Source of the DNA: Cerioporus squamosus
Lineage: Eukaryota > Basidiomycota > Agaricomycetes > Polyporales > Polyporaceae
NCBI GenBank assembly: GCA_022592435.1
Contig: JABYQS010000207.1
Span: 1 to 57,201, forward strand
Direction: 5' to 3'
DNA: 57,201 nt
Shown here piece by piece: positions 34,491-44,218 of the stretch. The stretch's first letter is position 1. Each line of letters opens with the position of its first letter. The position numbers were made by a program, and so were the translations under genes. The notes beneath the pieces were generated by a model. The model saw only the letters and a list, made by a program, of their open reading frames with translations. It did no database searches and had not been told where the DNA came from.

Positions 34491-34519
34491 TGTTTGTGGG
34501 AGGGTCTACTGCATGGGCT

Positions 34520-34527
34520 CCCACGTT
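34520..34527. repeat. Right target-site duplication of the 27.5-kb element
   Basis: CCACGTT at 34521-34527 repeats 7008-7014. The integrase coding sense of element 1 resumes immediately after it with Asp-Ser-Met. Confidence 0.8.
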
Positions 34528-35556
34528 GATTCGATGCATCTGCCGACGTCCGCAGGCTTCAAGTACCTCGCTCATGGTCGTTGCGCGACTACAAGTTACG
34601 CTGAAGCTCGAGCTCTTCGTCGTGAGACCGGCAAGGCTCTCGGCGAATGGCTGTTCCAGGATGTGCTTTGTCGCTGGGGCACGGTCGTCGAGCTTGTCTC
34701 GGACGACGGCACTCCGTGGGTCAAGGCTCTCGACTACCTAGCGAAGAGATATGGCATCCATCACATACGCATTTCAGCCTACAACTCCCGCGCAAATGGT
34801 ATAGTCGAACGGCCGCACTTCGACGTTCGGCAAGCCCTCTTCAAGGCAGCCGGTGGAGACCAGTCCAAATGGTCGCAACACGTCCATCACCTCCTCTGGG
34901 TCGACCGCATCACGGTGCGACGACGCATGGGGTGCTCGCCGTTCTTCGCTGCGACAGGCTGCCATCCCGTCCTTCCGCTCGACATCTTCGAGGCGACTTA
35001 CCTCATGCCTGCGCCAGACACCCTCGTCTCGACTACGGAGCTCATCGGAGCGCGCGCACGAGCACTCGCACGACGCCAACAGGACCTAGTAGTCATCTAC
35101 TCGAAGGTCTACGAGTCTCGTCTAGCAGCAGCGCGGCAGCTCGAGCGCGACTATGCAACTACCATCCGCGACTACGACTTCCAGCGAGGGGCGCTCGTGC
35201 TTATGCGCAATACGGCTATAGAGAAGAGCTTGAACCGCAAGATGCGGCCTCGATATCTCGGTCCGTATGTCGTCTTGTCACGCAATCGCGGCGGCGCGTA
35301 CATCCTCTGCGAGCTCGACGGCTCCGTGCTCGATCGACCAGTAGCGGCCTTTCGCTTGCTCCCATACCTTGCACGCGAACGGATTGACGTCCCCTGGCTC
35401 GACGATGGCGATCATCTCGACATTTCAACAGCGCGGCTTCGGGAAATGGAGGCGTCGACTTCTCTAGGCGACGACGACGAGCTCCTCGATGAACAGGACG
35501 AGTCAGTCACACACGAGCACACCGAGGAGACCCGCGACGAGTTGGAGGACCAGTAG
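34528..35556 (+). pseudogene. Catalytic integrase segment of element 1
   Basis: This continues the frame broken at 7014. It begins at the first catalytic Asp of the retroviral-type integrase core (DSMHLP), with the second Asp in VSDDGTPW (about 34697-34720) and Glu in NGIVERPHFD (about 34794-34825). A basic C-terminal region and an acidic tail follow (stop at 35556). The core is intact but has lost its N-terminal half to the 27.5-kb insertion. Confidence 0.88.
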
Positions 35557-35773
35557 GGAGTTCGTATTCAAGTGGGGAGGAGCTACTACATGGTATGCTC
35601 TCCTACTCTACTCATCATCATCTCTCGCCCTTGTCCACCACGTTCCCTGTCCGTACAACCCCTACCACGTACAAGACTCGTCATATAGTCCCAGCTCCAC
35701 GTCGCCTCGCCCTCGACGCTCTTGCTCACGAAGGTTTGGACCGAGGACGGTCCAGATCTAAGTGGGGAGGAGG
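35557..35773 (+). other. 3' untranslated region and polypurine tract of element 1
   Basis: AAGTGGGGAGGAG occurs at 35570-35582 and again at 35760-35772. The second copy abuts the 3' LTR start (TGATGA at 35774) and is the functional polypurine tract by position. No gene was seen in between. Confidence 0.75.
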
Positions 35774-36691
35774 TGATGAGCCCCGCGCCTCGCTGCGCGT
35801 GTATCCCAACCATCGATGCCTTCGCCGACCTCCAATGCGACCGCCCACGGCCTCTCGAACAATGCGCACAAGCAGCGATGAGATTCAACGCGAGTCGACG
35901 TCCAGAACGCACCCGGCGTCGCACGAAATCTCGAGAACGCGGTCGACATCGAGCTGACCAAGCAGCACCGACCTCGACGTCAGCCCAGACGGCGCACGAC
36001 GCTCCCGACTCGCCCGCAGCCCCACTGACGACGCCCTCGTCCAATGCGACGCATTCCGAGCGCGTCTCTGATCAGCTCGAGACGCGCGCGCTGCCTCAGC
36101 CCGACCCCGAGACGACCGCCTCCCTCTCCTTTCCCCTCCTTCCTACCCATACCAAAACTATTTCTGCACCTCCGCTATACCCCTAGGACTCGTACGATAC
36201 ACATACTATAGCTCCTACATACGGTACAGTTCGTAAACAATTCGACCTTTGCGACACTGACCCTCCGACGCGCCCTCGTGATCGCGCCCCGCGTACGATA
36301 GCCGATTAGCGCTCTTCTACTTGTGTAGGTTTATCCGCATTCCAGTGTTTTCCTCTCATCCTCCTCCCCTCGCAACCGCTCTTCCGTGTAGCCACGTCAT
36401 CCAGTACGGTACGCCTGTATTTAGACACCACCCGCGATTCGAAATGACAAGTTTAGTTCCCCCTCCTTCGACCGCGCGACTCCGTCTTCGACTTCGACCT
36501 CGATCTCCGACCCCGACGTCCGTCACTCGTGCTTACCCTCTCGTTTCGTCGTCTAGCTTCTCGCCCTCGACTCACGCTCTCGCCACCGCACTTGTGCAAC
36601 GTTCGGACGCGTCAATACGCGTTCTATTCGACATCTACACTACTCACAAGCCCTCTAGTCGACCTCCTTCCCTTCCCTCTCTCCTCTCCCC

Positions 36692-36724
<33 letters not shown>

Positions 36725-36803
36725 CTCCCGACTCCACTGGTGTACGCCTGGACAACTCTCGCACCTTCGGACCGACGCACGCGCCCTGTGTGTAGGTTCA
36801 TCA
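35774..36803 (+). repeat. 3' LTR of element 1
   Basis: This 1030-bp copy differs from the 5' LTR by about six substitutions, one extra base and a CT microsatellite longer by 4 bp. It is followed by TCGT (36804-36807), the target duplication, and then pol of element 2. Confidence 0.93.
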
Positions 36804-38806
36804 TCGTCCAGAGGCCCATTCGAATGGGGACGGCTCAGTGACGGTCAGGTTGTGTAGGGGTTGCCAGGGTAGGGAGTCGAACACGGTTGAGGCAATGCGT
36901 CGAGGGGCATTGGGGTTACGCTGGTGGAACTCATCAATGAGCTCCTGACAGTGGGTGAGGCCTTTCGCGGGTTCCCAACTGTCATCGCCCTCACCGTATC
37001 CCTTCCAGCGGACCAGGTACTGGAACTGATTGCGGTAAGTGCGACTGTCCAGGATTGCCTCAACCTTGTACTCCAGTTCGCCCTCCACCTCGACCGGTTC
37101 TGGCGGGGGTGGTTGTTCTCCATTGACCTCGTTACCCTTCCAGGGTGTGAGACGGTCAACGTGGATCACGTCGTGCCGGTTCTGCATGGACGGAGGTAGC
37201 GAGAGACGATACGTGAGGTCACCTGTCCGTTCGAGGACTTCATACGGGCCTAGGCGGCGTGGACCAAGCTTGCGACTGGCCTGATGGATGGTGACGTCTC
37301 GTGCGTCCAACCAGACACGGTCGCCCACCTTGAATTCGTGAGGCTTAGGCTTCCCAAGCTCAAACCGTTCCTTCATTGCCACCTTCTCCATACGCAGGGC
37401 CGCCTCAGCCTCACGTCGTACCTCTCGCAGCGTCTCCAGGCGCTGGTCCAGGGTAGGGAATCGGGTGCGACCACCAACGGGTACCGTGAAGTTCGGGCGG
37501 TAGCCGTAGACCACTTCGAAGGGGGACATGTTATGAGCGGAGTGAACGCGGTTGTTGAGGACGAATTCGGCAGTGGGGAGATGGTCGACCCAATCGTCCT
37601 GGCGTGAGTTCGTGAAGAGGCGGAGGTGCTTCTCCACCTCCTGATTCGCGCGTTCTGTCTGTCCGTTCGACTGGGGGTGGTAGGCTGTGGTCAAAGCGTG
37701 TTGAATCCCTAGCTTCTGGTAGAGCGCTTTCATGAAGCGTGCGGCAAACTGGGGACCTCGATCGGAGACGACTTTACCGGGAATGCCATGGAGGCGGAAG
37801 ATCTCGCGGTAGTGGATGTCCGCTACTCCCTCAGCGTCGACATCTGTGGTCGTGGGTAGGACATGGACCTGTTTGCTGTAGTGGTCCGTGTAGACGATGA
37901 TTGCGTCGTAACCCTTGACCTTGGGAAGCCCGGTAATGAGGTCAACGCCCATGGTCTGCCACAGCCCTTCTGGCACGTCGTGGGGGTGAAGGGTTCCATG
38001 GGGGTGGCGAGGAGCTTTGCGACGCTGACAGACGTCACACCCTTCGACGTACTTACGCACGAATGCAGCCTGCTGGGGCCACCAGAAGAGGCGGTCTACC
38101 AGTTCGAGTGTGCCGTTCCGTCCTGGGTGACCAGCCGTGATGGAATCGTGGCAGAGGGAGGTGACGCGTTTGCGGAGGTTTACGTCTGGAGGGACGTACA
38201 GCTTTCCGTGCCGATAGATGAGTCCATCAACCACCTCCCACTCCAGGAGACCATTCGTCAGCTTGCGCGGACCCTTCTCCTTGAGAACGCGAAGGGCTTC
38301 CATGACCTCTGGGTCCTGAAGCTCTGCCTCGCGGATCTCCTGTTCGAGGGTGCTCGTGTCCGTGAGGGTAGCCGCGAGGGCCGCGAAGCGTTCTGGACCG
38401 AGGACGATCTGCTCGCGATTGTCGTCAGCATCCGAGACCTGGTGGGTGGGGAGCCGTGACAAGGGGTCGGCCTGGGTGTTGGTCTTCCCAGGCTTGTGCG
38501 TGAGGCGGAAGTCGAACCGGCTCAGGTACAGTGACCAGCGGGCCTGACGACGGCTGAGGTTCTGGGCCGTACGCCAGTACTCCAGGTTGCGGTGGTCCGT
38601 GACAATCTCGAAGGGTTCTGGAAGCCCTTCCAAGTAGTGTCGCCAGTCCTCCAAGGCGCGTATGATAGCCAGCATCTCCCGGTCGTAGATCTCGTAGTTC
38701 CGCTCTGCATCCGTCATCGACTCTGACCGGAAGGCCACCGGGTGCCACAGCCCGTCATCCAGTTTCTGCAGAAGCACTCCACCTGTTGCGAATCCCGAAG
38801 CGTCTA
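36804..38806 (-). pseudogene. RNase H, integrase and chromodomain of element 2
   Basis: Minus-strand frame with an RNase H start (DASGFATGG), the integrase HHCC finger (HPGR, CDVC), the DDE core (GVDLITGLP, VSDRGPQF, NGQTERAN) and a C-terminal chromodomain (LVRWKGYG, SWEPA). A chromodomain marks a chromovirus and usually directs integration to particular chromatin. The N-terminal side is cut by a solo LTR at 38807, and the last codons are cut off by element 1 at 36804. Confidence 0.92.
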
Positions 38807-39392
38807 TGTCACGGTCAGTGGACCAGCACCCCTTTTCGTTCCTTTTCGTTTTCCCTGGAACTTCCACTTTCCCATCCTGACCCCTTTCCTACTTCGTACA
38901 CATCCCATTTTGGACCCCTTGATTTCATTCTCGCGCCCGTATGCTCTGTTCCCGCGACCGCATGCCTTGTTCTCGCACTTACCATCCTGTTACCATGTGT
39001 TTTCCCACCCTTTTGTCTCCCACTCGTACAGCCTCGCTCCCTTTCCCGCATGAGTCACTTCCACTGGCACGTGATTGTTCAGAGTAGACTAGTATATAAG
39101 GCCCTCCCAGCGCTTACCTGGTCCCCATCTCGACCTCCTGGTCATTGGGACTAGGTGCGCTTTCCCCCATGTACTTTCCCCTTGTCTCTGTGCTAATATA
39201 ACCTGGTCATTGGGACTAGTCTGTCGCAGTGCGCGTGAAGACTAGCTATCGACGACTTCGTGCCTTCGAGCCGGTCGTTGCTCTGCCCTCGTCGAGCTTC
39301 CTCTCTACTCTCCCCTTTTCGGTTCCTCGCCGCTCGCCCCTCAGACCGTCGCCGATCGACGTCTGGTGTCTACACGCCTAGTCGCCGCGACA
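38807..39392 (-). repeat. Solo LTR inserted in pol of element 2
   Basis: The 586-bp segment begins TGTCACGG and ends CCGCGACA on the plus strand (TG..CA). It is flanked by the 5-bp duplication GTCTA (38802-38806 and 39393-39397). It is homologous to the reverse complement of the LTR at 42771-43346. It lies between reverse transcriptase and RNase H; removing it and one GTCTA rejoins the pol frame. It is the scar of a later insertion of the same family followed by LTR recombination. Confidence 0.9.
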
Positions 39393-39397
39393 GTCTA

Positions 39398-41039
39398 CCT
39401 CCAGACGAGTGGGTCGCGCAGGGTCCCAAGAGACCAAGACGGGCTCCGAGGTAAAGGCATCCTTGAGGGCCTGGAAGGCGCGTCGCTGTGCTAGACCCCA
39501 TGTCCAAGGGACGTCCTTCTTGGTCAGGTCGTTCAAGGGCCGCGCGTGCTTCGAGAAGTCACAGATGAAGCGACGGTAGAAGTTGGCGAACCCCAGGAAA
39601 CCTCGCAGTTCGCGCAGGTTCTTCGGGGCCGGCCACTCCGTAACTGCCTTGACTTTGACTGGATCCATTGCGACCTCGCCTTCACGGATAACCAGGCCTA
39701 GATACTCAACCTCCGTGCGCTCGAACTCGCACTTCTCTGGGCGGAGGTAGAGATCGTGTTCCTGGAGACGTCGCAGAACCTCATGAGTGACTCGACGGTG
39801 TTCCTCCAGGGTGGTGGAGAAGATGAGGATGTCGTCCAGGTAGACAGCGACCTTACCCGCAGCAATGAGATCGGCGAAGATGGAGTTCATGAGGGCCTGG
39901 AACGTCGCTGGGGAGTTCGTGAGCCCGAACAGCATGACCCGCGGCTCGAACAACCCCTGGTTGGTGACGAAGGCAGCCTTCCACTCGTCACCCTCCTTGA
40001 TGCGGACATTGTGGTACCCCCAACGAACGTCGAACTTCGTGAAGTACCGCGCCTGACGGAGTCGGGAGATGATATCAGCAGCAAGTGGGAGAGGGTAGCG
40101 GTTCTTCACCGTGAACTCATTAAGCTTCTGGTAGTCCTGGACCAGCCGAAGCTTGCCGTCTTTCTTCTTGACAAAGAAGACAGGGGACGCCATCGGGGAC
40201 TTCGAGGGGACAATGTAGCCTTTGCGCAGGTTCTCCTCCAAGAACCGGTCCAACTCCTCCTGCTCGTTTGGGGGCATAGGGTACACCTTCGAGCGGAGTG
40301 TCTCGGGCGCGTCAGGCTTGAGGTCGATCCCATGGTCGTACGGCTTGTGTTCGGGAAGCCGTTCCGACTCGGCCTCAGAGAAGACCTTGGAGTATTGGCG
40401 GTACTCCTCAGGCACAATCTCTTCGAACGACCGTGCAGGCTTGTCCTGGTTCGCTTTCTGAGCGAGCTCCGTGGAGTAGGTGTACCCGGCGGCGCACCAC
40501 ATCTCCTCGGTCGAGTCCTCCAATACTCCAGCCTTCCACCATTTCCTGCGCTGCACCCGGTTGGCGGCGATCCGTTCCACGCCCGGGGTCCAGTCAGCGG
40601 CTAGGGTCTCTGTCCCTTCCTCCTTCTCCTCGGCCCCGATCTCCATCGTACCTCCCTGCCAGTCAATGTCCGGATTGACCCTACGTAACCAAGGTAAGCC
40701 TAGTACGACGTCTTCAGGACCCAGATCTGTAACGAGGAATTCGAGCCATTCTACGTAATCGCCCATGGAGAGTTGTAACCTAACAAAATGTGTAATACTA
40801 CCTGCAGTATTCTTAGAACCATCAATGTTGTAAAGGGGAATGTGTCTCGGTAACGTATGTAAGAAAATGGTATGCTTCTGTACGAATCGTCGACTAATGA
40901 ATAGCACTGTCGCTCCACTATCTATCATAGCTGCAGTACGTACACTACGGTGCCGGCCTTTGAGTAACACGTTCACATGGAAATGGGAACTGGTAGGGTT
41001 TAATTCGGGGATAACGCAAGAACTAACACTATCGTACAT
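39398..41039 (-). pseudogene. Protease and reverse transcriptase of element 2
   Basis: Minus-strand frame with an aspartic protease (IDSGA, about 40930-40915), the VLGLPWL motif typical after it, and a Ty3-type reverse transcriptase with YLDD (about 39846-39835). It ends at the solo LTR. It is in a different frame from gag, as is common in this superfamily. Confidence 0.92.
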
Positions 41040-41116
41040 GCTCGTGGTACTCGAAAGGGGAGGGGTTGTAGTAGTATCAGAGGGCGTCGCTGCGGCAGCC
41101 TTCGCGCGCGCCCGTT

Positions 41117-42582
41117 CTAAAAAGACTGCTGGAGGGCAGCGATCTGCTCTGCAAGGAGCTTCTGCTGTTCCATCAGCTGCGCCAGCAACACGCTGGTGTC
41201 GACTGCAGAAGGGGTCGACGTGGAGGCAGCGGTCTGAGCTTCCCCTTCACCCTCCACGGTGGCGGACGCCCTCTGCGAGCGCGGCTTCTTGAGGAACTTG
41301 TCCATGCAGACTACCTCGCGATGACCCGCGCGACGGCAGTAGTTGCAGATCTCCCGATCGTGGCCGCCGTCCTTCTTGACGTGCGCCTCGGAGCCACAGC
41401 CGTAGCACTTGCCGCGCATGAAGCGGTTGAAGTCCTCGCGGGTACGGGTGGCATCCACGTCCATAGCGTTGGGGTCCCGGGCGGCGGGTGTGAACGGGGT
41501 GGTGTGCACGGCAGCAGGGGTTCTAGTCGAGGGGGTAGGGAGTGTCCTTCCCTGCTGGCGGGCCTTCTCCGCGCGCCGCTGACGGACACGGACATCGATG
41601 TCAGCAGTGACGGTGATGAGCTCCTCGAGCGTTCCAATGGGGCGAGCGGTGTGCACCAACTCGTCCTTGATCGCATCGGAGAGGTGCTCGTAGAACCGGT
41701 CTCGGAGGTCGGCGCCTGAGTAGCCCGTTCGACCAGCAAGCTCCTTGAACGTGCGGCGTACTCCGGGACGGTGAGGGAGCCCTGGTAGAGCTTCCGGAGA
41801 CGCTCCTTTGCGTCGACGGCCTCGTCCACGGACTCGAACCGGGCCTTGAACTGTGACCGGAACTCGTTCCAGTCGTTGTTGAACGGCATGTGGCCCAGGG
41901 TGAGCTGTTCCATGGCCGGGGTGGCCCAGAGGGCGGCGTCATCCTGCAGGTACGAGAGGACGGTACGGATCCATTGGTCGTTACGGGGACCAACAGCATT
42001 CCCGGCAGCGTCGAGGTGGTTGAGGGACGCGCCTTGGGTCATAGCCCACATCGTGAAGGCCGCTAGGAAGCGACGTGCCTCTCCGCCCTGTTCTCCCTTG
42101 AACGGCGCGGGCTTCTGAACCGCCTTCGACGAGTTGTTGGCCTGAGTGGCGGAGGCGAGCTGCGTCATCGATTGCGTGAGGAGGGCCATCGATTGGAGGA
42201 GGAGCTGAGTGGCGTCGGGAGCTTGGGCAGGAGCAGGCTGAGCCGCCGCTGGTTGCGCAGCTTGGGCGGCTTGGGCGTGTTGGGCAGCCTGGGCTGGCTG
42301 TGCAGGCTGAGGGTTAGCCTGCTGGGCTGCTGCTGGGTTCTGAGCCCCTGGTTGCCCTTGTTCGGCCATCGCAGGTGGTGCTGACGGTGGACGAGAGGGG
42401 GTGATCACAGGTGATGGGGGTGCGGCGATAAGAGCGACGACCTCGCGTTCGTCGATCGGGGTGCTTGGAAGGGGGGAGTGTGTGGTGGGTGACTCTGCAA
42501 CGGGAGAGTCGGGGACGGGGATGAAGTATCGGAGTAGGCTTCGACGTTGATGCGACTGGGGCGATAGTGACGATTGGGGCAA
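41117..42582 (-). pseudogene. gag of element 2 (frameshifted)
   Basis: The N-terminal part is Pro/Ala/Gln-rich and followed by a capsid-like helical domain. The C-terminal part has a CCHC-like cysteine pattern (CYGCG, CNYCRRAGH, C). The two parts are in different frames; the coding sense shifts by one base near 41748-41753, consistent with a single-base loss. Probably inactive. Confidence 0.85.
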
Positions 42583-42770
42583 GGGTTCTGCTCACAGGAT
42601 TCCCAGTACCACGCGTTATCCTCCGGATCCTTCCTCCGATGGACGTATTCTTGGTCTTCGGTATCCCAGGCGTGGTGTCTGCGGGAACAGTCCAGGGTGA
42701 CGGGGTGGCTTGTCGAGCGATGGGGACACTCTTGTCAGAGTGTCGGCACCGATGAGGGATCTCGACCTAA

Positions 42771-43346
42771 TGTCGCGGCGACTAGACGCGTAGACACCAG
42801 ACGTCGATCGGCGACGGTCTGAGGGGCGAGCGGCGAGGAGCCGAAAAGGGGGGAGTAGAGAGAAAGCTCGACGAGGGCAGAGCAACGACCGGCTCGGAGG
42901 CACGAAGTCGTCGATAGCTAGTCTTCACGCGCACTGCGACAGACTAGTCCCAATGACCAGGTTATATTAGCACAGAGACAAGGGGAAAGTACATGGGGGA
43001 AAGCGCACCTAGTCCCAATGACCAGGAGGTCGAGATGGGGACCAGGTAAGCGCTGGGAGGGGCTTATATACTAGTCTACTCTGAACAATCACGTGCCAGT
43101 GGAAGTGACTCATGCGGGAAAGGGAGCGAGGCTGTACGAGTGGGAGACAAAAGGGTGGGAAAACACATGGTAACGGGATGGTAAGTGCGAGAACAAGGCA
43201 TGCGGTCGCGGGAACAGAGCATACGGGCGCGAGAATGAGATCAAGGGGTCCAAAGTGGGATGTGTACGAAGTAGGAAAGGGGTCAGGATGGGAAAGTGAA
43301 ACTTCCAGGGAAAACGAAAAGGGGTGCTGGTCTACTGACCATGACA
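42771..43346 (-). repeat. 5' LTR of element 2
   Basis: A 576-bp LTR; on the plus strand it starts TGTCGCGG and ends ATGACA. It is homologous to the solo LTR at 38807-39392 (opposite strand reading) and to positions 1-22. The gap 42583-42770 between it and gag is leader sequence and should contain the primer-binding site. Confidence 0.9.
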
Positions 43347-44218
43347 GCGCACCAGTACTTCCAGTGTAAATGTGTCTCAAAGTGCTTGATGAGTTGTTCC
43401 AAATTTGGGAAGTCCGCAGTACACGGCGAGCCATTGCTCATCGACCGGCCCTTGCACACGAATGGGCCCTCCTCCTGCTTCTTCCAGTGGGAACGGATGT
43501 GTTCGCGTGACGCGGCGATGTTATCTGTGTGCAGGATGGTCCTGCATGGGACCGTGCTGATGCGGCACATATTCCTACACCCACCCCCGTCTGTGTCTGT
43601 GCGTCGCAAGTGCTGCAATTTTGCCTCGGTCCGGTGGTGACGGTGCCCGTTTTGTGCGGGGGCGGGGTCGAGGTCAGGGTCGGTGGTTGGAGCGGGGGGA
43701 AGACGCAGGATCACTCGTGGGAGCGGGCAACGAGTCGCGATGGCTTGAGAGAACCCGTGGTCGTCACTGGGTACCGACGAGGGGGAACGAGACTCGGTGG
43801 TTCCAGTCTTGGGACCATACCCTGGGGGAGCCGGACCCGAGGTCGCAGACGACGAAGGTGTATCATATCGAGACGGGATAAAGTGCGGGGCTGCATAGGG
43901 GGGATGTTGAAGGCACTTAAGCCCAGACGTGATCAGAGGGCTTAGACCAGTGACGCACCTGCCCATGGAGCGGCCAACTTGCGGTTCCGTAGTTCGCGTT
44001 GCATTGAGGTACAGGAGGATGTGGATGGAAGTGAGCTGGGGGGTTCGGAGGATGGATTGGTAGTTGGAGGATGGGGGACGAGGGATGGAGGCTGGGGGAG
44101 GAGGGATGGACGAGGAGGAGCAGGCGGTGGAGGTAGGATGTGGTTGGTTGGAAAGTCGCGAGCCGAGGGAAGTGGCGGGAATTTGAACGGGGTAAAGTGA
44201 TGCAAACAAACGCGACAT
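43347..44218 (-). pseudogene. Host C2H2 zinc-finger gene truncated by element 2
   Basis: The minus-strand frame starts at an ATG at 44218 and runs into the LTR at 43346. The N-terminal half is Ser/Pro-rich and probably contains an unresolved intron (a GTGCGT donor near 43968 and an acceptor about 45 bp later). The C-terminal part has zinc-finger-like spacing of Cys and His (CRTIL, REHIRSHW, CKGR, PCTADF, FETHLHWKYW). Coding ends in mid-codon at the LTR, so the rest of the gene must lie left of the window. A gene of similar design lies at 46900-48290. Confidence 0.68.

Larger units (their letters stand above)
7015..34516. mobile_element. 27.5-kb KDZ-type DNA transposon carrying a TET/JBP dioxygenase and cargo genes
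   Basis: A foreign block splits the integrase coding sequence of element 1. Dropping the block and one copy of CCACGTT rejoins the integrase in frame. Both ends carry a CAGTA(A/G)AC box and an imperfect inverted repeat of 48 bp (39 matches) at 7046-7093 and 34443-34490. Gene order: unknown A(+), zinc-cluster B(+), SPIG C(-), broken zinc-cluster E(+), charged F(-), TET/JBP(+), KDZ transposase(+), unknown H(+), zinc-cluster G(-), SPIG D(+). The KDZ transposase is the likely mobiliser. The exact outermost base is uncertain by a few positions because 9 bp lie between the CAGTA boxes and the CCACGTT copies. Confidence 0.88.
76..36803 (+). mobile_element. Ty3/Gypsy retrotransposon (element 1), interrupted by the 27.5-kb element
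   Basis: This plus-strand LTR element is bounded by LTRs at 76-1100 and 35774-36803, which begin TGATGA and end TCATCA. It is flanked by a 4-bp duplication TCGT (72-75 and 36804-36807). Gag, protease, RT, RNase H and the integrase zinc finger lie at 1132-7014. The catalytic integrase part resumes at 34528-35556, after the nested DNA element. Without the nested insert it would be about 9.2 kb. The LTR copies differ by about six substitutions and two short indels, so insertion was fairly recent. It landed in the end of pol of element 2. Confidence 0.92.
1..43346 (-). mobile_element. Ty3/Gypsy chromovirus (element 2), outermost of the nest
   Basis: This is a minus-strand LTR retrotransposon that extends past the left edge. 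On the minus strand the order is 5' LTR (43346-42771), gag (42582-41117), protease and reverse transcriptase (41039-39398), solo-LTR insertion (38807-39392), RNase H, integrase and chromodomain (38806-36804), then element 1 inserted, then the last codons of pol and a polypurine tract (71-23), and the tip of the 3' LTR (22-1). Joining 36804 to 71 keeps the pol frame open to a stop just before the purine tract, which ties the two ends together. The copy is dead: it carries two insertions and a gag frameshift. The base after the 5' LTR opens with GCGCA, the expected target duplication; its partner lies outside the window. Confidence 0.88.

Noticed and set aside
7015..34516. A Starship-like or Helitron-like giant element
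   Set aside because: No tyrosine recombinase, DUF3435-type or Rep/helicase gene is seen. Inverted repeats, a 7-8-bp duplication and a KDZ transposase fit a cut-and-paste DNA transposon better.
39756..40604. Long plus-strand frame opposite protease/RT of element 2
   Set aside because: It is antisense to clear DSG protease and YLDD reverse transcriptase motifs on the minus strand.
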